From: UBA10649 sp037130755
GTDB taxonomy: Bacteria > Actinomycetota > Actinomycetes > S36-B12
DNA: 64,000 nucleotides
Assembly: GCA_037130755.1 (NCBI GenBank)
Contig: JBAXSI010000017.1
Coordinates: forward strand, 1-64,000
Direction of reading: 5' to 3'
Shown: in pieces, positions 15,742-24,211 of the stretch
How the letters are laid out: each line of letters begins with the position of its first letter
Position numbering within the stretch: position 1 is the first letter of the stretch
Translations under genes and position numbers: made by a program
The notes under the pieces: generated by a model
Told to the model about the DNA's origin: nothing
What the model saw: only the letters and a program-made list of their open reading frames with translations
Database searches by the model: none

Positions 15742-17691
15742 ATGCCCCCAGCACGGCGTCTCCCGCTGACGATTGCAGCCGTCGCCCTGCTCCTCGGTTC
15801 GGTCACCGCTGGGCCCTCTGCCGACGCCGACGCGTTCTCGGTGCCGCAGCCACCCACGGCCGTCTCCGCTGAAGTCCTCAAGCACGGGATCAAGGTGACG
15901 TGGCAGGCCAGTCCCCCGGCCGCGCCCGGCATCACCGACTACATCGTCTCGGCCGGCCCGGACTCATGCCCCGTCACCGTGCGTGGCGACGTCACGTCAG
16001 CCGTGCTTCCCTTCATCGCGGGACCGACGAGCGTGACCCCGACCGTCCAGGCCGTCAATGCCTATGGCCTGTCAACGGCAGCCGCCGGCCCGACCCTTAC
16101 CGTCTCGGGTGCCCGCACTGCGGGCTACCGAAACGTGCAGTTCCTGGAGTTCAGTGACTTCCACGGGGCCGTGGAGAAGACCGGCAGCAGCATCGGTGCC
16201 GCTGCGCTCGCCACGACGTTCGCCGCGAATCGCCGCACGGTTCCGAGCACGTTCGTCGTGTCCGCCGGCGACAACTTCGGCGGGTCGGCCGTCCTGTCGG
16301 CGGCCTTCGGTGAGATTCCCACCCTGAAAGCCCTCAACGCGATGGGCGTTGACGTCTCCACTCTTGGCAATCACGAGCATGACGAGCCGGTCCCGGCGTT
16401 ACGCAAGCAACTCGACCAGACCGATGTTCAGTGGGTGGCGTCTAACTACGAATCGCTCGCACCACTTCAGGGCAAGTCCAACGGCGTCTCGTCGGCAACG
16501 ATGCTCGTGCGAGCCGGCATCAGGGTCGGCTTCGTCGGGATGAACGTCCCGCAGCTCGCCGATCTCGTCATGCCGACGAATCTCCGCTACGGCCGTGACC
16601 AGCGGCGCACGCTCGTCGTGACGGAGACGACGCGGACGGTGCAGGGCCTCGTTGACGACCTACGCTCGGACGGCGCCAGCCTCGTCGTCCTCCTGGTCCA
16701 TGAGGGCTGGGATGCCAACCTCGACGGGAAGGCGGTCGGGGCACTCATCGACGTGGCTAACGCAGTGCATGGCGTCGATGCGATCTTCGGCGGCCACACG
16801 CACTTGCAGTACGCCTCGATGATCAAGGGGGTTCCGGTCGTCGAGGTTCCCAACTCCGGTCAGATGTACTCACGCGTGGTGGTGTGCCTTGACACCAAGA
16901 CGGGCAGGCGCGTGGGCTCGAGCATTGGTTTCGTGACGAAGGCCGCCGTCGCTGCCGTCCCAGACGATCCCGCTGTGACCGCGATGATCGACTCGTACAA
17001 GGCCCAGCTCGGCTCCCGTCTCGACACCGTCGTGGGGACCGTCTCGGGCGTGTTCCCGCGCGGCGGCACGCCGCCGGTCGAGAGGTCCGGTGAGACACCG
17101 ATGGGGAACTTCGCCGCCGATGCGGTGCGCGCGAGGTACCACACCGATTTCGTCATCCTCAATGGCGGGAGCATCCGCGACACCCTGCCCGCCAAGGGCT
17201 ACACGCCCGTCACGACAGGACTGCGCCGGCCGGCCGCCGGATCTTCGGGTCCCTATGACGTGACCATGGGCGACGTGCAGGCCGTGTTCCCGTTCGGGAA
17301 CAACGCGGCCACCACCACGATCACGGGAGCCGGCCTATGGTCCGCGCTCGAGAACGGGGTTTCTGGATGGCCGACCGACGGTCGGTTCCCGCAGGTGTCG
17401 GGCCTGAAGTTCACCTTCGATCCCAGCAAGCCAGTGGGCTCCCGCATCACGTCGGTCACTACATCCGACGGCACTCCGATCGCTCGCGACGGCACGGTCT
17501 ACTCCATTGCGACCATCGACTACATGATCTACGGCGGTGACGGCTACACGAACATGTTCAGCCCAACCACCGCCGTCGTGCGGGAGCCTTACATCTCTGC
17601 GGTGTTGATGGCGCTCCGAGCCGACACGGACGCGGGTCGTGTGACACAGGTGCCCGCTCCCGACGGACGCATCATCCGCGTCGGCAGCTGA
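15742..17691 (+). CDS. Secreted FN3-containing metallophosphatase / 5'-nucleotidase
   Basis: The 649-residue protein has a signal peptide (hydrophobic stretch about 8-20), then one fibronectin-III-like domain (PQPPTAVSAEVLKHGIKVTW), then a calcineurin-like phosphoesterase domain and a 5'-nucleotidase C-terminal domain. Metal ligands are visible in EFSDFHGAVE, SAGDNFGGS, LGNHEHDE, VLLVHEG and GGHTHLQ. The C-terminal half has LNGGSIRD and DVQAVFPFGNN, the substrate-binding region that stacks the base. It should hydrolyse extracellular nucleotides to nucleosides and phosphate, feeding uptake. The fused N-terminal FN3 domain may anchor it to polymer or partner proteins. Confidence 0.92.
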   Translation: MPPARRLPLTIAAVALLLGSVTAGPSADADAFSVPQPPTAVSAEVLKHGIKVTWQASPPAAPGITDYIVSAGPDSCPVTVRGDVTSAVLPFIAGPTSVTPTVQAVNAYGLSTAAAGPTLTVSGARTAGYRNVQFLEFSDFHGAVEKTGSSIGAAALATTFAANRRTVPSTFVVSAGDNFGGSAVLSAAFGEIPTLKALNAMGVDVSTLGNHEHDEPVPALRKQLDQTDVQWVASNYESLAPLQGKSNGVSSATMLVRAGIRVGFVGMNVPQLADLVMPTNLRYGRDQRRTLVVTETTRTVQGLVDDLRSDGASLVVLLVHEGWDANLDGKAVGALIDVANAVHGVDAIFGGHTHLQYASMIKGVPVVEVPNSGQMYSRVVVCLDTKTGRRVGSSIGFVTKAAVAAVPDDPAVTAMIDSYKAQLGSRLDTVVGTVSGVFPRGGTPPVERSGETPMGNFAADAVRARYHTDFVILNGGSIRDTLPAKGYTPVTTGLRRPAAGSSGPYDVTMGDVQAVFPFGNNAATTTITGAGLWSALENGVSGWPTDGRFPQVSGLKFTFDPSKPVGSRITSVTTSDGTPIARDGTVYSIATIDYMIYGGDGYTNMFSPTTAVVREPYISAVLMALRADTDAGRVTQVPAPDGRIIRVGS

Positions 17692-17749
17692 CCGAGAGCT
17701 CAACGTTCCCCATGCACACGCTCAGCGGACGCTCCGGTTCTCCACTCGA

Positions 17750-18793
17750 CTAGGGGATGACCGACTGCGTCGCCCACAGGTTGATGTCCGCGTCGACGGC
17801 GTATCGATCTATCTCGGCGAGTTCAGCCTCGGAGAAGTCGAGCCGCTCGACAGCCGCGGCCGTTTCCTCCAGCTGCCGCACGCTGCTGGCTCCGAGAAGC
17901 GTTGATGTCACGCGCGGGTCGCGAAGGGTCCACGAGACCGCCATCTGAGCAAGCGACTGACCGCGACCGTTGGCGATCGCGGCGAGTGATCGGATGCGGT
18001 CGAGGTTCTCGACGGACAGCATGTCTGAGGAGAGGGACTTGCCCGCGGCCGCGCGCGAGTCAGCAGGAATACCATCGAGATAGCGATCGGTCAGCATCCC
18101 CTGCGCGAGCGGGCTGAAGGTGATCGCACCCGCGCCGACCTCCTGAAGCGCGTCCAGCAGTCCACCCTCGACCCAACGGTTCAGCATCGAGTAGGAGGGC
18201 TGGTGGATCAGCAGGGGCGTGCCCATCTCCGCGAGGATCCGCGCCGCTTCGAGGGTGCGCCCGGGTGAGTACGACGAGATGCCCGCGTAGAGCGCCTTGC
18301 CCGTCTGGACAGCGGTGTGCAGCGCCCCCATCGTCTCCTCCAGCGGCGTGTCCGCGTCGGGACGATGGCTGTAGAAGATGTCGACGTAGTCCAGGCCGAG
18401 CCGGCCCAGGCTCTGGTCGAGACTGGCCAGCACGTGCTTGCGCGAACCGAACTCGCCGTAAGGTCCCGGCCACATGTCCCAGCCGGCCTTGCTCGAGATG
18501 ACCAGTTCATCGCGCAGCGAGGAGAAGTCCTCGCGGAGAATGCGGCCCGCGTTCACCTCCGCGCTTCCGTAGGGCGGGCCGTAGTTGTTCGCCAGGTCGA
18601 AGTGCGTGATGCCCAGGTCGAACGCGCGGTGCATGATCGCCCGCTGCGACTCGATCGGCTTGTCATCGCCGAAGTTGTGCCAGAAGCCCAGCGACACAGC
18701 CGGCAGGAGCAGGCCGCGACCGCCGCATCGACGATAGGGCATGCGTCCGTCGTAGCGGTCGGAGTCAGGCGTGAACACATCAGGGATCGGCAT
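17750..18793 (-). CDS. Aldo/keto reductase, YghZ/MgrA type
   Basis: The 347-residue enzyme has the (beta/alpha)8 aldo/keto reductase signatures: GITHFDLANNYGPPYGSAE with catalytic Asp and Tyr, then VISSKAGWDMWPGPYGEFGSRKH with Lys, then DYVDIFYSHRPD with His. The long GWDMWPGPYGEFGSRK insertion is typical of the YghZ/L-glyceraldehyde-3-phosphate reductase branch (AKR14-like), which detoxifies methylglyoxal and small aldehydes with NADPH. The C-terminus ends in the LLGASSVRQLEE cofactor segment. It stands alone. Confidence 0.93.
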   Translation of the reverse strand: MPIPDVFTPDSDRYDGRMPYRRCGGRGLLLPAVSLGFWHNFGDDKPIESQRAIMHRAFDLGITHFDLANNYGPPYGSAEVNAGRILREDFSSLRDELVISSKAGWDMWPGPYGEFGSRKHVLASLDQSLGRLGLDYVDIFYSHRPDADTPLEETMGALHTAVQTGKALYAGISSYSPGRTLEAARILAEMGTPLLIHQPSYSMLNRWVEGGLLDALQEVGAGAITFSPLAQGMLTDRYLDGIPADSRAAAGKSLSSDMLSVENLDRIRSLAAIANGRGQSLAQMAVSWTLRDPRVTSTLLGASSVRQLEETAAAVERLDFSEAELAEIDRYAVDADINLWATQSVIP

Positions 18794-18866
18794 GCGCTGA
18801 TTCTGTCACCGACTGCTGACCGCCGCTTCCACCGTTCGGCTGCTGAGCACACACGACACCGACGCG

Positions 18867-19721
18867 TCAGGCAACAACCAAGGCGGTGCCGATGAGGATC
18901 ACGACCAGCGCGAGCACCTCGGACCTGACCATTCGCTCCTTGAGGAAGACGAGAGCGAGCAGTGCCGTGACAACCGGGCTTAATGCGGCGAGCACCGAGA
19001 CGATCCCGATGTCGCCTTCGTCTGCCGCCGTGTAGAACGCGACGTAGCCGAGCGCGAGTGCCACGCCCGCACCTGCCAGAGGTGCGACCTCTCGCTTCGT
19101 CAGTCCACCGAACGACCGTGCGAAGAGCGCAACGGTCAGGCCCACCACGACTTGAGGCACCTGCGACAGCGCCAGCGTGCCGTAGATGTTCTGCGCTGAG
19201 CCGACGTCGAGGACAACGATGGAGATGCCCCAGAAGACGGCCGACACTGCTGCCAGGCCGATCGCGACCAGTTGGCCGTCCCTCCCTTCCCCAGACGACT
19301 CAGTGTCCTCAGGCTTCTGGTGCAGCAGGATGAACATGATCAGGCCGGCCAACACCACGATCACCCCGACGAATGCGATCGCCTTGACCTGCTCACCGAT
19401 GAGCACCGAGTAGGCCAGCGGGATCAGCACGTACGCCTGGCTGACGCCGGTCGTGACCCCCATCTTCCCGATCGCCAGGGCCTTGAGGATCAGCGTCGTA
19501 CCAACGACAGCGAAGAGCCCGCCGAGCAGCCCCGACACCACGTCGACCTCGTCGAATATCAGGTCGCGCGTGGCCCGGCCCATGACGAGGTAGACGACCG
19601 TCGCCGCGCCACCGCTGACGAGGATCACGCTGTAGACCGACATCTGACGGCCGTAGCGGCCCGTCCCGAACTGCCATGTGCCCCAGAGCGCGCCGCTGCA
19701 CAGTGCTAGTAGGAGGTACAC
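18867..19721 (-). CDS. EamA/DMT-family transporter
   Basis: A 284-residue membrane protein with ten hydrophobic segments in two five-segment EamA repeats separated by a hydrophilic loop (HQKPEDTESSGEGRDGQ, about 135-150). The N-terminus LLLALCSGALWGTWQF is the usual EamA start and the C-terminus LALVFLKERMVRSEVLALVVILIGTALV closes the second repeat. Members export or exchange small metabolites; the substrate is unknown. It ends 74 bp before the start of the downstream aldo/keto reductase gene. Confidence 0.9.
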   Translation of the reverse strand: MYLLLALCSGALWGTWQFGTGRYGRQMSVYSVILVSGGAATVVYLVMGRATRDLIFDEVDVVSGLLGGLFAVVGTTLILKALAIGKMGVTTGVSQAYVLIPLAYSVLIGEQVKAIAFVGVIVVLAGLIMFILLHQKPEDTESSGEGRDGQLVAIGLAAVSAVFWGISIVVLDVGSAQNIYGTLALSQVPQVVVGLTVALFARSFGGLTKREVAPLAGAGVALALGYVAFYTAADEGDIGIVSVLAALSPVVTALLALVFLKERMVRSEVLALVVILIGTALVVA

Positions 19722-19803
19722 CTAGAGACCATCCCACGCGGTCAGCCGGCAAGCCGCGGCTTCGAGTGCGACGTCAGCCTCGAGGTAGACCCGGTATGGG
19801 CTG

Positions 19804-20067
19804 CTATCGGTATGCGTCCCGGCGGTGCCCTAACCGCAAAACGGTCACTGTGATCACATCGTCCTCGATCGAGTAGACCACTCGATAGTCGCCTCGACGA
19901 GCCGACCACAAGCCTGTGAGTTCCCCGGTGAGTGGCTTGCCCACGCGGTGCGGGTTCTCCGCCAAAGCCCCGTTGATGAACTCCCACGCCGCGGCGGCAA
20001 CTCCTTCAGGCAACGCAAACTCAAGCGCCCTGCGGGCGGGCGGAGCCAGCACGACGCGAAAGGTCAC
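19804..20067 (-). CDS. RelE/ParE-family toxin
   Basis: The 87-residue protein has the RelE core: an N-terminal strand VVLAPPARRALEF, two helices, then GKPLTGELTGLWSARRGDYRVVYSIEDD and the end VTVLRLGHRRDAYR. The GLWSARRGDYRVVY strand pair and C-terminal HRRDxY hold the basic and aromatic residues used by RelE toxins to cut mRNA on the ribosome. It overlaps the antitoxin gene by four bases (ATGA), so the two are translated together with the antitoxin first. Confidence 0.93.
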   Translation of the reverse strand: MTFRVVLAPPARRALEFALPEGVAAAAWEFINGALAENPHRVGKPLTGELTGLWSARRGDYRVVYSIEDDVITVTVLRLGHRRDAYR

Positions 20068-20330
20068 TTCCTGGCACGCATCCTGACCGCGTCCGCCGCC
20101 ACGACTTCGCCCTTGGTAATCGCCCGACGTGCCTCGGCGATCTCGGCCATGGCCTCCGGGTCCGACAGAATCGCAATGGTCTCCTCAAGAGACTCCAGGT
20201 CTTCCGGCGAGATCAGAACCGCGGCGGGCTCACCGTTGCGCGTGATCACCACTCGCTCGTGCGTGCCCTGGACCGAGTCCACGAACGCGGACAGTTGCGC
20301 CTTGACGGTGGCCAGCGAGGTGATCGTCAT
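20064..20330 (-). CDS. Phd/YefM-family antitoxin
   Basis: The 88-residue protein has the N-terminal Phd/YefM DNA-binding fold (SLATVKAQLSAFVDSV, then ERVVITRNGEPAAVLISPEDLESLEET) and a flexible charged C-terminal tail (MAEIAEARRAITKGEVVAADA) that would wrap the RelE toxin. ATG 20330 is preferred over ATG 20348: a perfect TATAAT stands seven bases before 20330, so the mRNA starts at the start codon and the upstream ATG is not transcribed. Autorepression through the flanking operator is expected. Confidence 0.93.
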   Translation of the reverse strand: MTITSLATVKAQLSAFVDSVQGTHERVVITRNGEPAAVLISPEDLESLEETIAILSDPEAMAEIAEARRAITKGEVVAADAVRMRARK

Positions 20331-20351
20331 GACCTGAATTATAGTCATGAC
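20326..20351 (-). promoter_or_regulatory. Toxin-antitoxin promoter and paired-palindrome operator
   Basis: Two identical copies of the self-complementary octamer GTCATGAC lie at 20326-20333 and 20344-20351, centres 18 bp apart. They bracket the minus-strand -10 box TATAAT (20343-20338), and the first copy contains the antitoxin start codon. This matches the way Phd/YefM antitoxins autoregulate, with two dimers covering promoter and start. The arrangement is directly visible; binding is inference. Confidence 0.75.
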
Positions 20352-20388
20352 GGGGCGGCGCCAACAAGGCTCGCGTCTGAGCCCCGAC

Positions 20389-21018
20389 TCAGACCGTCCG
20401 CTGGACGTTGACGCCGGCCTGCTCCATCTCGTTGACGGCCGCTGCCGTGGTGTCGGGCGCCACGCCTGCGGTCAGGGGAAGCAGGACCGTCGTCGCGTAG
20501 CCGTCGTGCTCCGCGTCGAGTGCGGTCGCCTTCACGCAGTAGTCGGTGGCCAGTCCGACGACGTCAACCGAGGTGACGCCGCCCTCCTTCAGCAGTCGGG
20601 TCAGCGAGCGGCCATCGTCGGTGAAGCCCTGAAATCCGCTGTAGGCCGCCGAGTAGCGCCCCTTGGACACGATCGCCGTCAGGCATTGCGTGAACGGACC
20701 GTGCGTGTCGAGGTTCGGGGAGAACTGCGCCCCTGCGGTGCCGGCGCGACAGTGGTCCGGCCAGGTGTCCACGAAGTCCGGATGCTTGGCGAAGTGGTGC
20801 TCGGGGTGGATGTGCCAGTCGCGAGTGGCGACGACCATGTCGTAGTCCGCGCGATGTGTCTCCAGGAAGTCCGCGATGCCAGATGCCGCGGCGCTGCCGC
20901 CAGCGACCGGCAACGATCCGCCTTCGCAGAAGTCGCACTGGCAGTCAACGACAATCAGCGCCCGGTGACCGCTCGGAGACGTCCTTGCGTCGGGCACCGG
21001 GGAAGCGTCAGTGGGCAC
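20389..21018 (-). CDS. pncA: Nicotinamidase
   Basis: The 209-residue protein is a cysteine hydrolase of the isochorismatase fold with the nicotinamidase triad intact: Asp25 in IVVDCQCDF, Lys119 in VSKGRY and Cys161 in ATDYCVKAT. The metal-site region DWHIHPEHHF (Asp67, His69, His74 or His75) and PDHCRAGTxGAQF are typical of PncA. It converts nicotinamide to nicotinate for NAD recycling and, in mycobacteria, activates pyrazinamide. It is about 20 residues longer than usual at the N-terminus; GTG 21018 follows a -10 box by six bases, so the extension looks real. Confidence 0.93.
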   Translation of the reverse strand: MPTDASPVPDARTSPSGHRALIVVDCQCDFCEGGSLPVAGGSAAASGIADFLETHRADYDMVVATRDWHIHPEHHFAKHPDFVDTWPDHCRAGTAGAQFSPNLDTHGPFTQCLTAIVSKGRYSAAYSGFQGFTDDGRSLTRLLKEGGVTSVDVVGLATDYCVKATALDAEHDGYATTVLLPLTAGVAPDTTAAAVNEMEQAGVNVQRTV

Positions 21019-21024
21019 GCTTCG

Positions 21025-21030
21025 AGGCTA
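21025..21030 (-). promoter_or_regulatory. -10 box for leaderless pncA
   Basis: On the minus strand TAGCCT lies six bases before GTG 21018. Confidence 0.55.
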
Positions 21031-21100
21031 GTCCCGAGGGCCCGTTCGTACTCGATTCTCCGGGACGGGAACCGGCTATAGCCACTCGCGTCGCCGCGCC

Positions 21101-22726
21101 TTAACGGTACGCCGCGAGGAACTTGTCCCGGAACGCGTTCATCGGCCACAGTGGGGCGTCCGGCTCCGGCCGCAACCCGTCCTGCCAGCCCCACGACGAG
21201 ATGCGATCCATCACCTTCGGGTCACTGGAGATGATCGAGATCGGGACGTCGTGGCTCGCGTTGTGTCCGGTGACGACCGCAGCCGGCTGGTGATCGCCGA
21301 GAACGATCAGCACAAGGTTGTCGTCGTGGTAGTTCTCGACGAAGGAGATGACCGCGCTCATCGAGTACTCGATGGACTTCCCGTACATCTCGCGCACGTG
21401 ATTCGTGTCGCGCCACACGACACTTGGCGTCAGGCCCTGCTCGGGCATTCCGTTGAAGATGGACCCGTTGCCTAGCTCGTCCCAGCCGACCATGCGTGGA
21501 AGTGGTGTCCACGGCGTATGGCTGGACACAAGGTCAAGCTCCGCCATCAGCGGCGGGCGGTTCGCCTGGTCGAGCTCCATGCGCTTGAACGCTGCCAAGG
21601 TGTACTGGTCCGGCATCGTCGCGTAGCTGAAGCTGGGCCCGCGGTAGGCGAGGTTGTTGACGTCATACAGCTTGTCGTAGTGGTAGAAGTCCGTGCCGGG
21701 CGGCCACACCAGGTTGTCCGATGGAATCACGCTCACCGTTCGCCAGCCCGCCTTCTTGAACGCGGAGCTGAGGTTGAAGCGGTCGCTCGCGACGACGTCG
21801 TCGTAGCGCGGCTGGTTGTTCACCCACAGGCCCGTCTGCAATGTCGCATGCGCGAGCCAGCTGATGCCCCCGTACGTGGCCGAGGTGAGGAAGCCACTCT
21901 TCGCTGAGACGCCCTTCGCCTTGAGTCTTTGCGTCCCCTCGTCGAGCAGCGCATTGACGGCCGGCGAGAACGCCGAGTCCTGCACCGCAACGCGCCCGTA
22001 GCTCTCGACGAACACGAGCATGACGTCCTTGCCCTTGAGGCCCGTCAGCAACTGGTCACCGGGGACGTCACGCCACTCGTCGACGGCGACTGCACTGGCG
22101 AATGCTCGTTGGTCCTCGATACCTGAGTAGACGCGGCCGACCTCGTTTGCTGCGAGCACCGCAGCACTCGTCGACGCGACAGGTGCACCCGCGGCAACCT
22201 GAACGCCGAGAAGCGCGAACAGGACCCAGGCGACGGCCGCCACGATGACCGCCCTCAACGACACCGGCCGATGTCGCTGCACGATCTTCGTCAGGCGAAG
22301 GACGGCCAGCGGTACCAGCACGAGCAGGGCGATGGCGAGCAGAACGGCGATCACCGCCACCACGTGCGCCTTCGTCGTGCCGATCGCGTCGCCCAGCAGG
22401 TCGACGGCCGAGCCGGCGTAGTTCCAGTCGACCTCGGGGTCGAACGGTCGGCCGAGCGCGGCGGAGAAGCCCGCGTCGAGCACCTTGAGGATGGCCAGCC
22501 CGCCGAGCACCACCCCGACGATCACCGCGAGGATCCGTCCGGCCCGCTGCGGCAGAAGCAGGACCAGCCCGACGAACACCAACGCCTCGAGCGGGATCCG
22601 TACGAAGGCGGCCGGGGCCAGCGTCGCGAGCTCGTTCGGCGCCATGAGGCAGAACCACACAAGGAGGCACGCCAGGATCGTGAGCAGCCATGATCCGGCC
22701 GTCCGGATCACCGACGAGCTCGTCAT
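21101..22726 (-). CDS. LTA-synthase-like membrane sulfatase
   Basis: The 541-residue protein has four or five N-terminal membrane segments within residues about 10-190, then an extracytoplasmic alkaline-phosphatase/sulfatase domain. Metal and active-site elements are VMLVFVESYGR, FLTSATYGGISWLAHATLQTGLW, SSHTPWTPLP and VLGDHQPAAVV. This layout is shared by lipoteichoic acid synthases and phosphoethanolamine- or phosphoglycerol-transferases, which move a phospho-headgroup from a lipid to an envelope polymer; the actual acceptor is unknown. ATG 22726 is preceded by AGAAGGAC; reading further upstream gives Arg/Pro-rich, non-membrane sequence. The domain is rich in aromatic residues and ends without a tail. 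Confidence 0.85.
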   Translation of the reverse strand: MTSSSVIRTAGSWLLTILACLLVWFCLMAPNELATLAPAAFVRIPLEALVFVGLVLLLPQRAGRILAVIVGVVLGGLAILKVLDAGFSAALGRPFDPEVDWNYAGSAVDLLGDAIGTTKAHVVAVIAVLLAIALLVLVPLAVLRLTKIVQRHRPVSLRAVIVAAVAWVLFALLGVQVAAGAPVASTSAAVLAANEVGRVYSGIEDQRAFASAVAVDEWRDVPGDQLLTGLKGKDVMLVFVESYGRVAVQDSAFSPAVNALLDEGTQRLKAKGVSAKSGFLTSATYGGISWLAHATLQTGLWVNNQPRYDDVVASDRFNLSSAFKKAGWRTVSVIPSDNLVWPPGTDFYHYDKLYDVNNLAYRGPSFSYATMPDQYTLAAFKRMELDQANRPPLMAELDLVSSHTPWTPLPRMVGWDELGNGSIFNGMPEQGLTPSVVWRDTNHVREMYGKSIEYSMSAVISFVENYHDDNLVLIVLGDHQPAAVVTGHNASHDVPISIISSDPKVMDRISSWGWQDGLRPEPDAPLWPMNAFRDKFLAAYR

Positions 22727-22935
22727 GTCCTTCTCTCCTGTCCGTGCCACGGGCCCGGCGGGCCCACATTCAGCCCCACCGCTCGCGGGAGGTCTCGCCG
22801 AAGGGTACGTCAGGCCCTCCGCACGTATTGTTCGTCCTTGTCCGACAAGGCGCAGGACGGCAGTAGCCCGAAGCGCGCCCGCCCCCACCGGTCGACAGGA
22901 GGTCCGCTGATGGCCGGACGTCGCGTGCGCCGACC

Positions 22936-23724
22936 ATGAAGCAGGACGAGCGCGCCCCCTTCGACCAGGCCTTGCAGCGGGCCCGGGTCTTGGCCTACGC
23001 GCCCGGCGAGTTCGTCGAGCAGGAGAACTTCATGCTCGCCAGCGAGATCCGCGCCCTGGCGGTGGAGGCGGGGATCGGACCTGGCGTCTCGGTGCTCGAC
23101 CTGTGCTGTGGAGTGGCCGGCCCGGGACGGTACGTCACGCGCGAGTTGGGCTGCACCTACCTGGGCGTCGACTTCAGCGACAGCGCCATCGAGATCGCCC
23201 GCTCGCGTGCCGACGGACTGGATTGCCGCTTCGAGGTTGGCATGGTCCCACCGCTTCCGGACGGTCGTTTCGACGTGATCATGCTGCTGGAGACGATGCT
23301 GGCCTTCCCCGACAAGGAACCCCTGCTCCGCGGCATCGTGCAGGCCCTGACGACGGGTGGCCGCTTCGCGTTCACCCTCGAGGAAGGCCCGCCGCTCACC
23401 GCAGCCGAGTGCGAACTGATGCCCGACGCCGACACCGTGTGGCTGACTCCACTCGCGGAGATCCTCGAACTCGTCGAGCGCGCTGGCATGAAGGTGCGGT
23501 GGCAGGACGAGTGCAGCGAATCGCATCTCGCCATGGTCGACTCCCTCATCGTCGCCTTCGAGGCCGATGCGGATGCCATCACTGCGCAGATCGGAAGCCA
23601 GGCACTCGACGAACTGGTGGCAGCTCACCAGCTCTGGAGCGCTTGGCTGCGAAGCGGTCGAGTGCGCAAGTTCGCCTTCGTGGCGGAGCAGCGCGGCCCT
23701 GCTGAAGGGGCACCCGGCGTCTGA
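22936..23724 (+). CDS. Class I SAM-dependent methyltransferase
   Basis: The 262-residue enzyme has motif I VLDLCCGVAGPGRYV at about residues 53-67, the acidic post-I residue in YLGVDFSDSAIEIA, motif II FDVIMLLETMLAF, and motif III ALTTGGRFAFTLEEG. The C-terminal part (about 180-262) is helical and may shape the acceptor site. It resembles methyltransferase domain type 11/25 proteins; the substrate is unknown. No strong ribosome site is visible. It is divergent from the LTA-synthase-like gene with a 209-bp gap. Confidence 0.88.
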   Translation: MKQDERAPFDQALQRARVLAYAPGEFVEQENFMLASEIRALAVEAGIGPGVSVLDLCCGVAGPGRYVTRELGCTYLGVDFSDSAIEIARSRADGLDCRFEVGMVPPLPDGRFDVIMLLETMLAFPDKEPLLRGIVQALTTGGRFAFTLEEGPPLTAAECELMPDADTVWLTPLAEILELVERAGMKVRWQDECSESHLAMVDSLIVAFEADADAITAQIGSQALDELVAAHQLWSAWLRSGRVRKFAFVAEQRGPAEGAPGV

Positions 23725-23824
23725 CGACCGGATGGCCATCCTGCAGAACGAGATCGACTGCGCGCGGCTCGTCGAGGCTGTTACCAGCGGGCAGGTTCAG
23801 GCGCACATCGGAGTGTGACGCCGG

Positions 23825-24211
23825 TCAGACACCATCCGCAGGAAGGCGCAGGACCAGCAGTCCGAAGAGCCGCTGCGTCTCGGCGTCGGGATCGGTCGTC
23901 AGCCCGGTGTGGATCGGTCCCGGTTGCACCACTGTGCTGCGTGGCGCAGTGAGCCACCGGAACCGCTTGCCGATGTCGTCGCCGGTCTGCAGCGCGCAGT
24001 CGGCGGCCGCGGCCAGGGCGCGCTCGACGTGATCGGCATCGGCCGTCGGGTCGAGCGCGAAGAGGCGCTCGCGGTCGAGCAGAACCCGCGAGCCGAGGTA
24101 CTCGTCGGCACGGCAGTACAGCAGGATGCCCGCGTTCATCGACTCGCCTCGCTCGATGCGCGGCACCACGCGGAGGATCGCGTACTCGAAGAGGCTTCGC
24201 TCGTGGCTCAT
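23825..24211 (-). CDS. DUF3037 protein, partner of the HipA-like kinase
   Basis: A 128-residue protein with the DUF3037 pattern: FEYAILRVVPRIERGESMNAGILLYCR, then a DRxRLFALDPTADADHVERAL helix, and a Pro-rich GPIHTGLTTDPDAE loop near the end. Its ATG 24211 overlaps the stop of the upstream HipA-like gene as ATGA, so the two are translated as a pair. DUF3037 genes are repeatedly found directly after HipA-like kinase genes; what the pair does is not established. Confidence 0.9.
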   Translation of the reverse strand: MSHERSLFEYAILRVVPRIERGESMNAGILLYCRADEYLGSRVLLDRERLFALDPTADADHVERALAAAADCALQTGDDIGKRFRWLTAPRSTVVQPGPIHTGLTTDPDAETQRLFGLLVLRLPADGV

